Notes: generated by a model not told the origin, from the letters alone. A DNA stretch of 64,000 nucleotides from Luteimonas panaciterrae (GCF_020511115.1 NZ_JAJAVH010000001.1:248001-312000); one strand, 5' to 3'. Shown: positions 9,832 to 20,672, counted from the first letter of the stretch. Numbers and translations are program-made.

Positions 9832-12189
9832 CGCTTCGGACTTAGTCGCTTCCTTCGGCTGGCTTGTCGCGGGCTCCGCCACCACGCGGGTCAGGCGCCG
9901 ATCCGCCTTGGCGACGTCGAAACGCGTCCACTGTCTCCGCGCCGCGGCGGCCTCGGGTTGATCGTACAGGCGCTCGCGACAGGCATCGGCCGGCATCTCC
10001 AGGAAGCGCACGGAGAGCCCGTCTCCCGTCAGCGCCATGACACCGACGCCATGACGTTCGCTTTGCGCGTAGCGGATCCGGTCATTGCCCGTCGCCAGCA
10101 GCGGATCGAGCTTACCGACCAGCCGTTTGCCTGCCTCGGCCGTGGCCGGATCGGCGGCGGCGCTCCCCGCCATGATGTCGCGTAGCGTCTGCGACGACAC
10201 CGCCGGCACGGTGAATTCGACGCTGCGTCCACTGAGCTGGGTGGCGAAGCCGGCGTGGATATCGCCCGAGAGCACCACCGCGCCGCCGATCTTGTCGAAC
10301 TCGCGCACCCATGCATCGCGCTCGCGCCCGAAGCCGTCCCACTGGTCGACGTTGAGGTAGAACTTGCGCTGCATCAGCGCCGGCGCCTGCAGTTCGGGAT
10401 CGGAGAGGTCGAGGATCATCGAAGTCATCGATACCGAACTGGCGAGCAGTGTCCACTGCGTCGATTTCCCGTTGGCCAGTTGCTCCCGCAACCAGGCCTG
10501 CTGGGCTTCGCCGAATGCGCTCGTCGCGCGGCCTTCGGCTTCGCGCAGGGCCAGCAACAGGTCGTAGCTGTCCTTGACGACGAAGTAACGGCTGCCGAGA
10601 TGATGGAACAGCTTGCTCTTGCCGAACATCAGCCACGGCAGGCCACGCGGATAGTCCCCCTCTTTCGGCGGGATGTCCGCGCTCATGAACCCAGGCACCG
10701 CCTGGTTGTAGCGTTCGAGCACACTGCTCACCACCGCCAGCGCCATCGGCGCGGCGATCAATGCCTGCGCGCGCGCCTTGGCTTCGCGTGGGGCGAGCCC
10801 TTCACCGACGTAGGCTTTGCTCAGGGCGCGGCGTAGCGGCTTGTGCAACGATTTCCATTGTTCGTCGCGCAAATCGATGTAAGGCAGCAGCTTTGACGAC
10901 ATCTCGTCGAAATCCAACCCGAGCTTGGGCAGCAGCGTTCGCAACGCGTCCTGGTCGTAGGCGAGCGCACCTGGGAACGCATCTTCTGGAATCAGATGAT
11001 CGGGCCGCTTGCTGCGGTAATCGAGCAGCACCAGACGCGCGTTGCGGCCGAATTCCAGCGTGCGCCACAGCTTGGTTGCAGGGAACAAGCGCTGCGCGTC
11101 GACTTCAAGCACACCGACATCAGACTTGCCGTCGCTCTCGACCTCGCCAACCTCCACATCCACCGGCATGTATTCGAAATATGCCTGCTCGGCGTTACGG
11201 CGCCGCTGGCGGTCCTCGTCGTTGACGCGCCCGTTGCTGTAGACGGCGTGATCCTGCCAGCAGTCGTCGCTGAACTCGTGATCGTCCCAGATCGCCACCA
11301 GCGGCGCGCGTTCTAGCAATGTCTGCAATACCGGATCGCCGCGATATTCACGATGCAGCTGGCGATAGTTGTCGAGACTGCGCGCGGCGAAATACGGCTT
11401 GCCGCCCTTGCCGATCTGCAAGGCGCCCGCCTGATCGGTGAAGGTGATGCTGCGTGCGGCGTCTTGCGTCTGGAAGCTCTCGTCACCGACGGATTCGTAG
11501 ATGAAATCGCCCAGGTGCAGGACGAAATCGAGATCTTCCTGCAGCAACGGCAGCAAGGTGTTGTACCAGCGGCCGCCGAAATCCTGACAGCTGACGAAAG
11601 CGAAGCGCAGCGGCGCATCGGCATCAGCCGCCGGCGCGGTGCGCGTGCGCCCGTGCGGCGAACTCACCCAGCCCTGCTCGGTCTCGCGCAGGAAGCGATA
11701 GTGATAATCGCGGCCGGGCTGCAGGCCTTCCACGCGCACACGCAGGCAGTGATCGGCTTGCGCATGCGCGACCAGGTCGCGCTCGACGCGCAGCTGCGTG
11801 AAGCCGGCATCGTCGGCGACCTGCAAACGCAGCGGAACGTTCTGACCGTTCGCATCCGGTGCTCGCGTCCACAGCAGGACCCGATCCGGCCGAGGATCGC
11901 CGGAAGCCAGCGACTGCGGAAAATGCGCGCGCGAAATCGTCGGCGACGCCGCACCGATGGCCGAGGCCAGCGCGGACCCGGCGAAGGGCACCGCGGCCGC
12001 CGACACCACCAGCGCCTTGAGGAATCTGCGTCGCGAAATCTGTTTGGAATCGCGGTGTTCGGAGTCGTGCTGTTCGGAATCGTGTTCCTGATCGGCGGCC
12101 AATGCCTTCTCCCCATCATCCCCTGGGTCTCCCCCTGGTTCGGGGGAGACGAAACTGCTGAGGTTATCCCGAACCGGTGACCTTGGCAT
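9772..12189 (-). CDS. Tat-exported PhoD-type alkaline phosphatase/phosphodiesterase
   Basis: 805 residues. A twin-arginine signal lies at about 51-85 (SRRRFLKALVVSAAAVPFAG), after an unusually long acidic, His-rich n-region (DSEQHDSEHRDS). A PhoD N-terminal domain (FPQSLASGDPRPDRVLLWTRA) and the metallophosphatase core follow: FVSCQDFGGRWYN, VLHLGDFIYES, AIWDDHEFSDD and, late, VLSGDIHAGF. PhoD enzymes use Ca2+ and Fe3+ to release phosphate from mono- and diesters in the periplasm. The C-terminal region (beyond about residue 640) is longer than in Bacillus PhoD and ends in a basic tail, GRRRRRSR. Divergent from a TonB-dependent receptor, which may take up its substrate or product. Confidence 0.88.
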   Translation of the reverse strand: MPRSPVRDNLSSFVSPEPGGDPGDDGEKALAADQEHDSEQHDSEHRDSKQISRRRFLKALVVSAAAVPFAGSALASAIGAASPTISRAHFPQSLASGDPRPDRVLLWTRAPDANGQNVPLRLQVADDAGFTQLRVERDLVAHAQADHCLRVRVEGLQPGRDYHYRFLRETEQGWVSSPHGRTRTAPAADADAPLRFAFVSCQDFGGRWYNTLLPLLQEDLDFVLHLGDFIYESVGDESFQTQDAARSITFTDQAGALQIGKGGKPYFAARSLDNYRQLHREYRGDPVLQTLLERAPLVAIWDDHEFSDDCWQDHAVYSNGRVNDEDRQRRRNAEQAYFEYMPVDVEVGEVESDGKSDVGVLEVDAQRLFPATKLWRTLEFGRNARLVLLDYRSKRPDHLIPEDAFPGALAYDQDALRTLLPKLGLDFDEMSSKLLPYIDLRDEQWKSLHKPLRRALSKAYVGEGLAPREAKARAQALIAAPMALAVVSSVLERYNQAVPGFMSADIPPKEGDYPRGLPWLMFGKSKLFHHLGSRYFVVKDSYDLLLALREAEGRATSAFGEAQQAWLREQLANGKSTQWTLLASSVSMTSMILDLSDPELQAPALMQRKFYLNVDQWDGFGRERDAWVREFDKIGGAVVLSGDIHAGFATQLSGRSVEFTVPAVSSQTLRDIMAGSAAADPATAEAGKRLVGKLDPLLATGNDRIRYAQSERHGVGVMALTGDGLSVRFLEMPADACRERLYDQPEAAAARRQWTRFDVAKADRRLTRVVAEPATSQPKEATKSEALRQSGKTKESTGRRRRRSR

Positions 12190-12296
12190 GACGCCGGGAT
12201 GGAGTCATGCTCCCGCAACAGGGGGCGGACATGCTGCACAGCTGTCTTGCCTATCGCAGCGGGCATCCCATGCCCAACCAGGGGATCCATCACAAC

Positions 12297-14693
12297 ATGC
12301 GTACTGACCAACGCCGTCCGGCCGTTTTCCGCCGTCGCCTGCTTTCCCACGCCTTGCACGTCGCCCTACCCGCCCTCGCTCTTCCTGGGCTCGCCCTGCC
12401 GGGCCTGGCCCTGGCTCAGGAATCCGCGCCGCCGGCCTCCGACCCGGTGCAGCTCGACAAGATGGTGGTCACCGCGCAGAAGCGCGAGCAGCAGGTGGAA
12501 GAGGTGCCGATCGCCATCACCGCCTACTCGGGCGACTTCATGGACAAGCTCGGCATCACTGGCATGGGCCAGCTCGCGGACTACGTGCCCGGCCTGCAGG
12601 TACAGGAACAGAGCCCGAACAATCCCGGCTTCGTGATTCGCGGCATCACCTCCGACAGCGGCGATCCGAAGGAGGCGCCGCGCGTGTCGGTGTTCCAGGA
12701 CGGCATTTCGATCAGCAGCTCGCGTGGTTCGTCGGTCGAGTTGTTCGACATGGATCGCGTGGAAGTGCTGCGCGGCCCGCAGGGCACGCTGTTCGGACGC
12801 GCCGCCGAAGTCGGCGCCGTGCATCTGATCCAGAACAAAGCGCGCGACGAGAATTCCGGCAGTCTTGAACTTGGTGTCGGCAGCGACAACCAGCGGTTGA
12901 TCAACGGCTATGTGAACACCTCGATCGCGCCGGAGGCCCTGTTCGCGCGCATGGCGGTGTTCCACGAGAAGCGCGACGGCAGCGTCGACAACGCCGCCGG
13001 TGGCACTTTGAACGGCAAAGACACGACCGCCGCGCGTTTCAGCCTCGGTGCGCGCATCGGCGAGGCGAGCAAGCTGGATTTCATCCTCAACTACCAGGAA
13101 GACACGCCGCCCGGTACCGACTTCCGCAGCGGCACCATTCCGAATCGTCGCGGCAGCACCAGCCATTACGACACCGCCGAGCTCAATCGCGGCAACGAGC
13201 TGGGCCTGCGCCGCAAGGTTTATGGCGCGACGGTACTCGGGTCGTTCCCGCTCAGCGACAACTGGACGTTGAACACGATCAGTGGTTGGCGCGAATTCGA
13301 TTCGCACGAGGAATTCGACGCCGACGGTTCACAGCTGTATGCCCTGGAATTCGCAGAGATCGCGGAGGGCACGCAGTGGAGTCATGAGCTGCGTTTCAAT
13401 TTCGACAATGGCGGCAGCTTCGCCGGCTTCGTTGGAACCAGCTATTTCAACGAAGAAGGTTCGCAGACCGTACCGTTCCAGACCGATGAGCGCAGCCTCG
13501 TGGCATTGCTCTCGCAGAATGAGGACTTCCGCGATCAAGTGTCCGCCATTCTCGGCGGCATTCCGATTCCGATCGTTCCGCCGGTCAATTCCGACGGCAG
13601 CCCCAATCTCGATTACACGCTGCCGTTGAACCTGCAGAATTTCCTCAAGCATTACCACCAGGAAGCCTTCGCCAATTACGGCGCCACCAAGTCCTGGGAT
13701 GTCTTCGTCGACGGCACTTGGCGCGTCAATGATCGATTCGAACTCAGCGCGGGCCTGCGCGGAACGAAAGAACGTCTGAGCGCGGGCTATCAGGGATTCG
13801 CGGGAAGCGGAATCAGCCTGCTCAATGGAATCGGCAGCGGAGCACCGGCACCGCTGCAAGGCAGCAACATCCTCAACAGCGCCACCAACGGCATCATCCG
13901 CCGCAGCGAGAGTTTCGATTCTCTGGTGGGTCGCGTCGCCGCGCGTTACGTGTTCTCTGATCAACTGAGCGGTTACGCCACGGTCTCGCGCGGACGCCGC
14001 CCGCACGTCATCGACGTCACGCCGCAAGGCAGCGACGTGCTGCCGGCGGAAACCGTCGACAGCTACGAAGTCGGCATCAAGGGCAACGCGATGAACGGCC
14101 GCTTCGTGTATGACGTGGCCGGTTACTGGTACAACTACGCCAACTTCCAGACCTTGCGGCCCAACCCCAGCGGTGGCACGCCGTTCTTCATTCCCACCAA
14201 CGCAGGCAACGCCACCGCCAAGGGCATCGAGACGTCGTTGAGCGGCAAGCTGGCAGAAGGCCTGACACTGTTCGCCAACTACGCCTGGACACATGCGCGC
14301 TTCGACGATCGCGACGACAACGGCAATCCGCAGATCTACGCCGGCAATCGCTTCCGCCTGACGCCTGATCATTCCGCCGCGATCGGCCTGGATTGGCAGG
14401 TTCCGTTCGGCTCGGGCGACTATTTCTATCTGCGCCCGTCGTATACCTGGAAGTCTAAGATCTACTTCGAGGACGAAAACACGCCGGGACTGGAACAGGA
14501 AGCCTACGGTCTGCTCAATCTGCGCCTGGGCGTGCGTCTGAACAAGGATTGGGACATCGGCGTGTGGGCCACCAACCTCACCGACGAGGAATACCTGATC
14601 GACGCCGGCAACACCGGCCGTCAATTCAGCACACCGACTTACGTTCCCGGCCGTCCGCGCAGCTACGGCGTCACCGCGAGCGTGCGGTTCTGA
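12297..14693 (+). CDS. TonB-dependent outer-membrane receptor
   Basis: 798 residues from the chosen ATG at 12297, which puts a basic n-region directly before the signal peptide (LSHALHVALPALALPGLALPGLALAQES). In-frame ATGs at 12207 and 12270 would only lengthen the n-region. A plug domain follows (MVVTAQKREQQVEEVPIAI, then ADYVPGLQVQ, VIRGI, DMDRVEVLRGPQGTLFGR), then a 22-strand-type barrel with the TonB-box-proximal and C-terminal signatures (final residue F in SYGVTASVRF). The sequence is of the Sphingomonad/Xanthomonad long-receptor type; the ligand is not deducible. The divergent PhoD phosphatase suggests organophosphate uptake, which is inference. Confidence 0.9.
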   Translation: MRTDQRRPAVFRRRLLSHALHVALPALALPGLALPGLALAQESAPPASDPVQLDKMVVTAQKREQQVEEVPIAITAYSGDFMDKLGITGMGQLADYVPGLQVQEQSPNNPGFVIRGITSDSGDPKEAPRVSVFQDGISISSSRGSSVELFDMDRVEVLRGPQGTLFGRAAEVGAVHLIQNKARDENSGSLELGVGSDNQRLINGYVNTSIAPEALFARMAVFHEKRDGSVDNAAGGTLNGKDTTAARFSLGARIGEASKLDFILNYQEDTPPGTDFRSGTIPNRRGSTSHYDTAELNRGNELGLRRKVYGATVLGSFPLSDNWTLNTISGWREFDSHEEFDADGSQLYALEFAEIAEGTQWSHELRFNFDNGGSFAGFVGTSYFNEEGSQTVPFQTDERSLVALLSQNEDFRDQVSAILGGIPIPIVPPVNSDGSPNLDYTLPLNLQNFLKHYHQEAFANYGATKSWDVFVDGTWRVNDRFELSAGLRGTKERLSAGYQGFAGSGISLLNGIGSGAPAPLQGSNILNSATNGIIRRSESFDSLVGRVAARYVFSDQLSGYATVSRGRRPHVIDVTPQGSDVLPAETVDSYEVGIKGNAMNGRFVYDVAGYWYNYANFQTLRPNPSGGTPFFIPTNAGNATAKGIETSLSGKLAEGLTLFANYAWTHARFDDRDDNGNPQIYAGNRFRLTPDHSAAIGLDWQVPFGSGDYFYLRPSYTWKSKIYFEDENTPGLEQEAYGLLNLRLGVRLNKDWDIGVWATNLTDEEYLIDAGNTGRQFSTPTYVPGRPRSYGVTASVRF

Positions 14694-14757
14694 GTCTGGA
14701 TCACGGAGAAAGCAAGCGTTTCGCTTCCTCCGCCTTGGTTGCACCGGTTATTCACGC

Positions 14758-14785
14758 AAAACGGCAGCCTCACGGCTGCCGTTTT
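14758..14785. terminator. Bidirectional intrinsic terminator
   Basis: A perfect 12-bp stem (AAAACGGCAGCC / GGCTGCCGTTTT) with a TCAC loop lies between the convergent receptor and DUF2167 genes. The A-run on one side and T-run on the other make it suitable for both directions. Confidence 0.85.
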
Positions 14786-14846
14786 CATGTGCAATCGAAA
14801 GTTCCGGAGGCGAATCAAGCCACGACCGGGACCTGTTTTCCCTTGA

Positions 14847-15746
14847 TCACTGCACCGTCGGTCCGGCGGATTTGTCGCGAGTAAAGAATCCGAAGATCTT
14901 CTTGCCGAACGCCACGACCACCAGCACCAGCGGGATCAACAATTTCTTCAGCCCCAGCAACAGCACACCGATCTTGGCGAGCAGCCCGGTTTTCGCAGCC
15001 AAACCACCACCAATCAACGCCGCGACGCCGTAGGCGGCGACCTTGTCGGTAGAGGAATCGTAATCGGCGTAGCGCGCGCCCTGGTCGAATTCGGTCATCG
15101 GCAACAGCTGCTGCATGCCGGCCTGCACCATCGGCAACTGCGACATCCCACCCACCGCGTTGAGGCTGAGATAGCCGCGGCGTCCAAGCACGCGGATGTC
15201 GTAGTTGAGCGTGTGCTGCTCGGAGCCCGCGAAATTCAGCTCCTTGGCCCAGATCAGCTTCTTGTTGGCGCTGTCGTAGCGCGGCGGCTCCGCCCAGCCG
15301 ACGAGGTCGACGGTTTCGTAGCCGGCCTTCTTGCGCTCGGCGTTTTCTTCCTCGGTGCCTGCCTTCATGTCTTTCAGCAGTTCGTCGTAGTCGGTCTTGG
15401 CGGCGTCCTCGTCGGAGACATAACCGTCATCGGAGTACGTCACCACCACCGCCCACGAATCGTCGCTGGCAAGCGGTTGCGCGGTCGGCACCACCAGGCC
15501 GAGCACGGTGTCGTCGGGCGGATTGCCCCACAACTCTTCCAGTACCTTGCGAGCGTCAGCTTTATCGAGATAGCGGAAGGCCGAGTCGAGTTTGAAATGT
15601 GCGTCGGCTTCCGGCACGGCGATCTCGCCGCTGCGGAATTGCAGCCCGTCGACGAAGGCTTTCAGTTTGGCTTCGCCATCGTCTTGGGCGAACGCGGTTG
15701 AAGTCACGGCCAGCAGGAAGCCGACCGACAGCCATTTTGCGAACAT
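14847..15746 (-). CDS. DUF2167 family membrane protein
   Basis: 299 residues from the ATG at 15746; the frame is open 11 codons further up, but this start puts the signal peptide (MFAKWLSVGFLLAVTSTAFA) at the front. The exported portion has conserved DUF2167 features: a strand pair before RYLDKADARKVLEELWGNPPDD, the SWAVVVTYSDDGYVSDEDA segment and the WAEPPRYDSANKKLIWAKEL segment. Two C-terminal hydrophobic stretches (about 233-255 and 262-285), rich in Gly/Leu with lysines between, anchor it in the inner membrane, with a short basic tail. The family's function is unknown. Monocistronic, convergent with the receptor gene. Confidence 0.85.
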   Translation of the reverse strand: MFAKWLSVGFLLAVTSTAFAQDDGEAKLKAFVDGLQFRSGEIAVPEADAHFKLDSAFRYLDKADARKVLEELWGNPPDDTVLGLVVPTAQPLASDDSWAVVVTYSDDGYVSDEDAAKTDYDELLKDMKAGTEEENAERKKAGYETVDLVGWAEPPRYDSANKKLIWAKELNFAGSEQHTLNYDIRVLGRRGYLSLNAVGGMSQLPMVQAGMQQLLPMTEFDQGARYADYDSSTDKVAAYGVAALIGGGLAAKTGLLAKIGVLLLGLKKLLIPLVLVVVAFGKKIFGFFTRDKSAGPTVQ

Positions 15747-15830
15747 AGATGTGTCCCCGTTCCTTGTGGACGTCCCCACGTCCTGCGATCAGTTTGCAAC
15801 TGTGACGTGGTTCGCGCAAGCGCTTCGGCG

Positions 15831-16790
15831 TCAGGGTTTCGCGGGTTCTCCGCGCCGGGATTCGTAGCTCTGCAGGTGGATCCAGGCGGCGCCGAGCAGC
15901 GGCGCGTCGATGCCGGCCGCGCGGGCGCGATGGAACATGTCGCCGACGATGTGTGCGGCTTCCACCGGCTGCCCGGATTCGAGATCGCGCAGCATCGAAG
16001 CGGTGAGCGGGGAGCCGGCCTGGGTCAGGGTGTCGCGGGCGGTGGCCGCGGTCTCTGGCGGCACCGGTTGCCCGGCGGCTTCGGCCACGGCCAGGCATTC
16101 GCGATGGAGCGCTTCCATGAATGCGGTGCCGCCCTCGCTGGCATTGATGCGGCCGACACTAGCGCGCATCAGGCAGGTGCCGGCGGCGAGCGTGGCGAGG
16201 AAGCTGAACTTGTTCCACAACTCCTGCGCGATGCGCGGGCTGTGCAGATGGTCGATTCCCGCCTGCGCGCAAAGCGTGGCGAGTGCTTGCAGCTGCGAAG
16301 TCCCCACGCCCGGCGTGCGTTCGCCGAACGTGATCGAGGCCAGCCTGGCCAGATGCAGGACCTCGCCTTCGGGGCCTTTCATCGCACTGATGACGCACAA
16401 CCCGCCGAGCACGCGATCCGCGCCGAAGCGGGCATCGAGCACGTCGTAGTGGCGCAGGCCGTTGAGGATCGGCAGCACGGCCGTGTCCGCACCGACGGCG
16501 GGTGCGATAGCTTCGATCGAGCTGTCGAGGTCGTAGGCCTTGCAGCTCAGCAGCACCAGATCGAACGGCTGGCGTGCCGCCTGCGACAGAAGTACATCCG
16601 CCGTCGTGTAAGCGACGCGGATGTCGGCGTCACCGAGCGGGCTGCGAATGCGCAGGCCATCGCGTTGCAGCTGCGCCGCGCGCGCCGGCCGCACCAGGAA
16701 CGTCACGTCGGCGCCGGATTGCGCGAGACGTCCGCCGAAATAACCGCCGGTGCCGCCCGCGCCGAGGATGAGGATGCGCAATCCGGGCAT
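15831..16790 (-). CDS. panE: 2-dehydropantoate 2-reductase (ketopantoate reductase)
   Basis: 319 residues from the ATG at 16790 (a GTG one codon earlier is possible). The Rossmann glycine motif LILGAGGTGGYFGGRLA at about 6-22 binds NADPH. VLLSCKAYDLDSSIEAIAP carries the family lysine, and LWNKFSFLATLA is the conserved Asn/Lys segment of the C-terminal helical domain; SLTASMLRDLESGQPVEAAHIVGDM is the ketopantoate-binding region with the conserved Glu. PanE reduces ketopantoate to pantoate in CoA synthesis. It follows the ABC permease by only 4 bases, so it is probably co-transcribed with the exporter, an odd pairing. Side-chain specificity of such paralogues varies. Confidence 0.88.
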   Translation of the reverse strand: MPGLRILILGAGGTGGYFGGRLAQSGADVTFLVRPARAAQLQRDGLRIRSPLGDADIRVAYTTADVLLSQAARQPFDLVLLSCKAYDLDSSIEAIAPAVGADTAVLPILNGLRHYDVLDARFGADRVLGGLCVISAMKGPEGEVLHLARLASITFGERTPGVGTSQLQALATLCAQAGIDHLHSPRIAQELWNKFSFLATLAAGTCLMRASVGRINASEGGTAFMEALHRECLAVAEAAGQPVPPETAATARDTLTQAGSPLTASMLRDLESGQPVEAAHIVGDMFHRARAAGIDAPLLGAAWIHLQSYESRRGEPAKP

Positions 16791-16794
16791 CACA

Positions 16795-17603
16795 TCAGCT
16801 GCGCAGGCCGACGCCGCGCTTGAGCAGCCACAGGCCGAGCGCAGCCAAGGCGACGACGAAACCCAGCATCAGCACATACGCCACCCACAGCGGCACGTCG
16901 GACACGCCGAGCAGGCCATAGCGGAACGCGTTGACCATGTAGAAGATCGGATTGGCGTGGGTGAGCGTCTCGGCCCAGCCCGGCAGCAGTTTCACCGAAT
17001 AGAACACGCCGCCGAGATACGTGAGCGGGGTGAGGATGAAGATCGGCACGATCGCCACGTCGTCGAATTTCTTCGCGTACACGGCGTTGACGAAGCCGGC
17101 CAGCGAGAAGATCGTCGCGCCCAGCACCACCGTGCTCAGCGTGACCAGCGGATGCGGCAGGCGCACGTGGGTGAAGAACATGGCGATGCACAGCACGATC
17201 ACGCCCACCATCAGGCCACGCAGCACCGCGCCGGTGACGTAGCCGCCGAGGATCACCCAGCTCGGCATCGGGCTGACGAGCAATTCCTCGACATGGCGCC
17301 CGAATTTCGCACCGAAGAAGCTGGAGGAGATGTTGCCGTAGCTGTTCTGGATCACGCTCATCATCACCAGGCCCGGGACGATGAAATCCATGTAGCGGAT
17401 GCCGTCCATGGTGCCGACGCGCGAGCCGATCAGGCCGCCGAAGATGAGGAAGTACAGCGTCATCGTGATCGCCGGCGGCACCAGGGTCTGGCCCCAGATC
17501 CGCAGGATACGCACCACTTCACGGCGCACGATGGTGATGAAGGCCACCCAGTTGCGGCGGGCGACGCTGGTCTGCGCGGCGGTCGCGGGCAGGGTCTGCG
17601 TGC

Positions 17604-17607
<4 letters not shown>
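16795..17607 (-). CDS. yadH: ABC-2 type transporter permease (YadH-like)
   Basis: 270 residues, six predicted membrane segments. It carries the ABC-2 signature FGAKFGRHVEELLVSPMPSWVILGGYVTGAVLRGLMVG and the late segment IFILTPLTYLGGVFYSVKLLPGWAETLTHANPIFYMVNAFRYGLLG typical of YadH/NodJ-like exporters. The start at 17607 overlaps the stop of the ATPase gene by four bases (ATGA), showing translational coupling. With that ATPase it forms an exporter of unknown cargo; E. coli YadGH is equally uncharacterised. Confidence 0.92.
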
Positions 17608-18578
<971 letters not shown>

Positions 18579-18866
18579 GCTGGGTTCGTTGGCGTCTGCG
18601 GGGTGGTCGCGTCGGGCTGAGCGTGCAATCGGAGCGTGTGCAATTCGGGCGTCGTGCGGAACGAAGCTCGCCGCGCCGGCGGCATGGAGCGCGTGGAGGC
18701 CTGGGCCGGCGGAACGGTGTAATGCCACGATCGCAGCGGCGGAGCCGTTATTATAGGCGCCCTACGGGCCTCGGCCCGGTAACGATCCGTTCCAGGGCTT
18801 TGAGCACATCTCCTTGAGCCCATTTCAAGCCAGCCGAGCGATTTCCTCCGTACTGACAGGTTCTCA

Positions 18867-19628
18867 GTGCCCGTTTACTTCCCGCTGAAGCTCGTCGGCC
18901 GCCGCATGCTGGCGCCGACCGTCGCCCACCTCTCCTTCGTCCGCGACGACGGACAGCCGCTAGATTTCGTCCCCGGCCAGTTCGTGCAGGTGCATTTCAG
19001 CTATGCCGACGGCACCGCCACCAAGCGCAGCTACTCGCTGGCGACGATCCACGACCATGCGCTCGGCCCGGGCGACATCGTCGAGATCGCGGTGAGCTAC
19101 GTCTCCGGCGGCGCCGCCACGGCGCTGTTCGAGGGCCTGCGGGATGGCGACCAGTTGCAGGCCAGCGGTCCCTATGGCCGGTTCTGCCTGCAGCCGGCCG
19201 ACGCCAACCGGCGCTATCTGCTGATCGCCACCGGCACCGGCGTCACGCCCTATCGCGCGATGCTGCCGCTGCTGGAGCGGCAGATGGCCGAGCGCGGCAT
19301 CGAAGCCGTGCTGCTGCAGGGCGCGCGCACGCCGCAGGAGCTGCTGTACGGCGATGAGTTCCGCGACTTCGCCGAACGTCATCCCGGCTTCCGCTACGTG
19401 CCGTGCCTGTCGCGCGAATTGCCCGAACCCGGTTCGCCGCAGGCGCATGCCGATGTGCGGCACGGCTACGTGCAGCAATTTCTCGACGAATTCGCCCCAC
19501 GCGCCGATGGCGACATCGCTTATCTGTGCGGCAATCCGGACATGGTCGATGCCTGTTTCGAATCGCTGAAGGGGCATGGGCTGCCGGTGCCGCAGATCCG
19601 GCGCGAGAAGTACGTCAGCAGCAAGTGA
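18867..19628 (+). CDS. FNR-type NAD(P)H-flavin/ferredoxin oxidoreductase
   Basis: 253 residues with a GTG start. It has the FAD-binding barrel motif KRSYSLA (about 52-58), the phosphate-binding SGGAATALFEGLRDGD, and the NAD(P)-binding IATGTGVTPYRAMLPLLE. The C-terminal AYLCGNPDMVDACFESLKGHGLP motif is typical of CDP-glucoseen-reductase-like/ferredoxin reductases, and there is no 2Fe-2S domain. It probably transfers electrons between NAD(P)H and a flavin or ferredoxin in the cytosol; the partner is unknown. No co-directional neighbour lies close by. Confidence 0.85.
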   Translation: MPVYFPLKLVGRRMLAPTVAHLSFVRDDGQPLDFVPGQFVQVHFSYADGTATKRSYSLATIHDHALGPGDIVEIAVSYVSGGAATALFEGLRDGDQLQASGPYGRFCLQPADANRRYLLIATGTGVTPYRAMLPLLERQMAERGIEAVLLQGARTPQELLYGDEFRDFAERHPGFRYVPCLSRELPEPGSPQAHADVRHGYVQQFLDEFAPRADGDIAYLCGNPDMVDACFESLKGHGLPVPQIRREKYVSSK

Positions 19629-20018
19629 GCGTGGGCGCCGGCATGGATGCCTCATCGCAGACCCTGTTGTTTCCGCCTGCGGAGATGCCTCGCGGCGCGC
19701 AGCGCTCCGTAGCGGCGGCTGCAAAGCGCCACAATTGGCGCAAGCAACCAGATGTACCGCTCAAAGAGGCTCTCTTGCTGCGTCGGTCTCGCAAGTCGAG
19801 CGATGCCGGCAATGAGCCCTAGCAATCAAGCCGCTTCGCCGTTCGGCTTAATCCCGGCGGCAGACGCCATGCCGGACGTCGTGGCAGTTCCTGTCGGTGC
19901 CTTCGCCGACCCCAATTCTCCACCGCCCGGAGATCGGTTTACGAGGAGCGCATGCACCATCGGGGGCCTTCCTCAAGACATCGGGCACATGGATTGAGTT
20001 GTCCAGGGATCGTCACCA
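19629..20018. other. 390-base stretch without a convincing gene
   Basis: No intact gene is supported. A + strand frame ending at 19997 contains PDVVAVPVGAFADPNSPPPGDRF, which resembles the C-terminal end of glutathione-dependent formaldehyde-activating (GFA) family proteins, but the zinc-binding Cys residues expected upstream are missing. It may be a gene remnant. No clear terminator or repeat is seen. Confidence 0.3.
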
Positions 20019-20672
20019 TCAGCCGGCTTGCGGCTTGGCGGCGTTAACCGCCCATTGGGCGGCGAAAGCACGCTGGTATGCGGGCCGCGCTTCACCGCGG
20101 GCGACATAGGCGGCCAGGTCCGGAAATTCGTCCAGGATGCCCGACGGTCTCAGCCTGAGGAGCACGGACACCATCATCAGGTCACCCGCGCTGAACGCAC
20201 CATCGAGCCAGTCGGCGCTCCCCAGGCGGGCCGAAAGCTGGACCAGCCGATGGCGAATGCGATCTTCGACCAGAGGCAGGCGTTCCTTGGCCCAAGGTTT
20301 GTCACCTTCCTGGAACTTGGCGATGACGAGGTCGAGGATCGGCGGTTCCACAGTATTGAGCGCGGCGAACATCCAGGTGATGGCGCGCGCCCGCGCGTTG
20401 GCCTCGTCCGGCAACAGACCCGGATGGCTTTGGGCGAGATGAAAGATGATCGCGCCCGTTTCGAACAAGGCGAGATCGCCTTCCTCATAGGTGGGAATCT
20501 GGCCGAAGGGATGCAGGCGCAGGTGCGCGGGTTCCTTCATCGCACGGAACGAAACGAGGCGGACCTCGTAAGGTTGGCCGACTTCTTCCAGAGCCCAGCG
20601 CACGCGCGTATCGCGCGCCAGTCCCTTGCCGCCGTCGGGCGACTGTTCAAAGGCGGTAATGGTGATGGTCAT
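20019..20672 (-). CDS. Glutathione S-transferase family protein
   Basis: 217 residues from the ATG at 20672. The N-terminal thioredoxin-like domain has RDTRVRWALEEVGQPYEVRLVSF, the cis-Pro segment FGQIPTYEEGDLALFETGAIIFHLAQ (with the Glu-Thr/Ser-like ETGAI glutathione-binding motif), and then an all-helical C-terminal domain with WLDGAFSAGDLMMVSVL. This is the standard GST length. It conjugates or reduces with glutathione; the substrate cannot be told. Monocistronic, with about 190 bases to the next gene upstream. Confidence 0.9.
   Translation of the reverse strand: MTITITAFEQSPDGGKGLARDTRVRWALEEVGQPYEVRLVSFRAMKEPAHLRLHPFGQIPTYEEGDLALFETGAIIFHLAQSHPGLLPDEANARARAITWMFAALNTVEPPILDLVIAKFQEGDKPWAKERLPLVEDRIRHRLVQLSARLGSADWLDGAFSAGDLMMVSVLLRLRPSGILDEFPDLAAYVARGEARPAYQRAFAAQWAVNAAKPQAG

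Noticed and set aside
12190-12296. Pho box between phoD-like gene and receptor
   Set aside because: Only CTGTCTT-like fragments without the required 11-base spacing.
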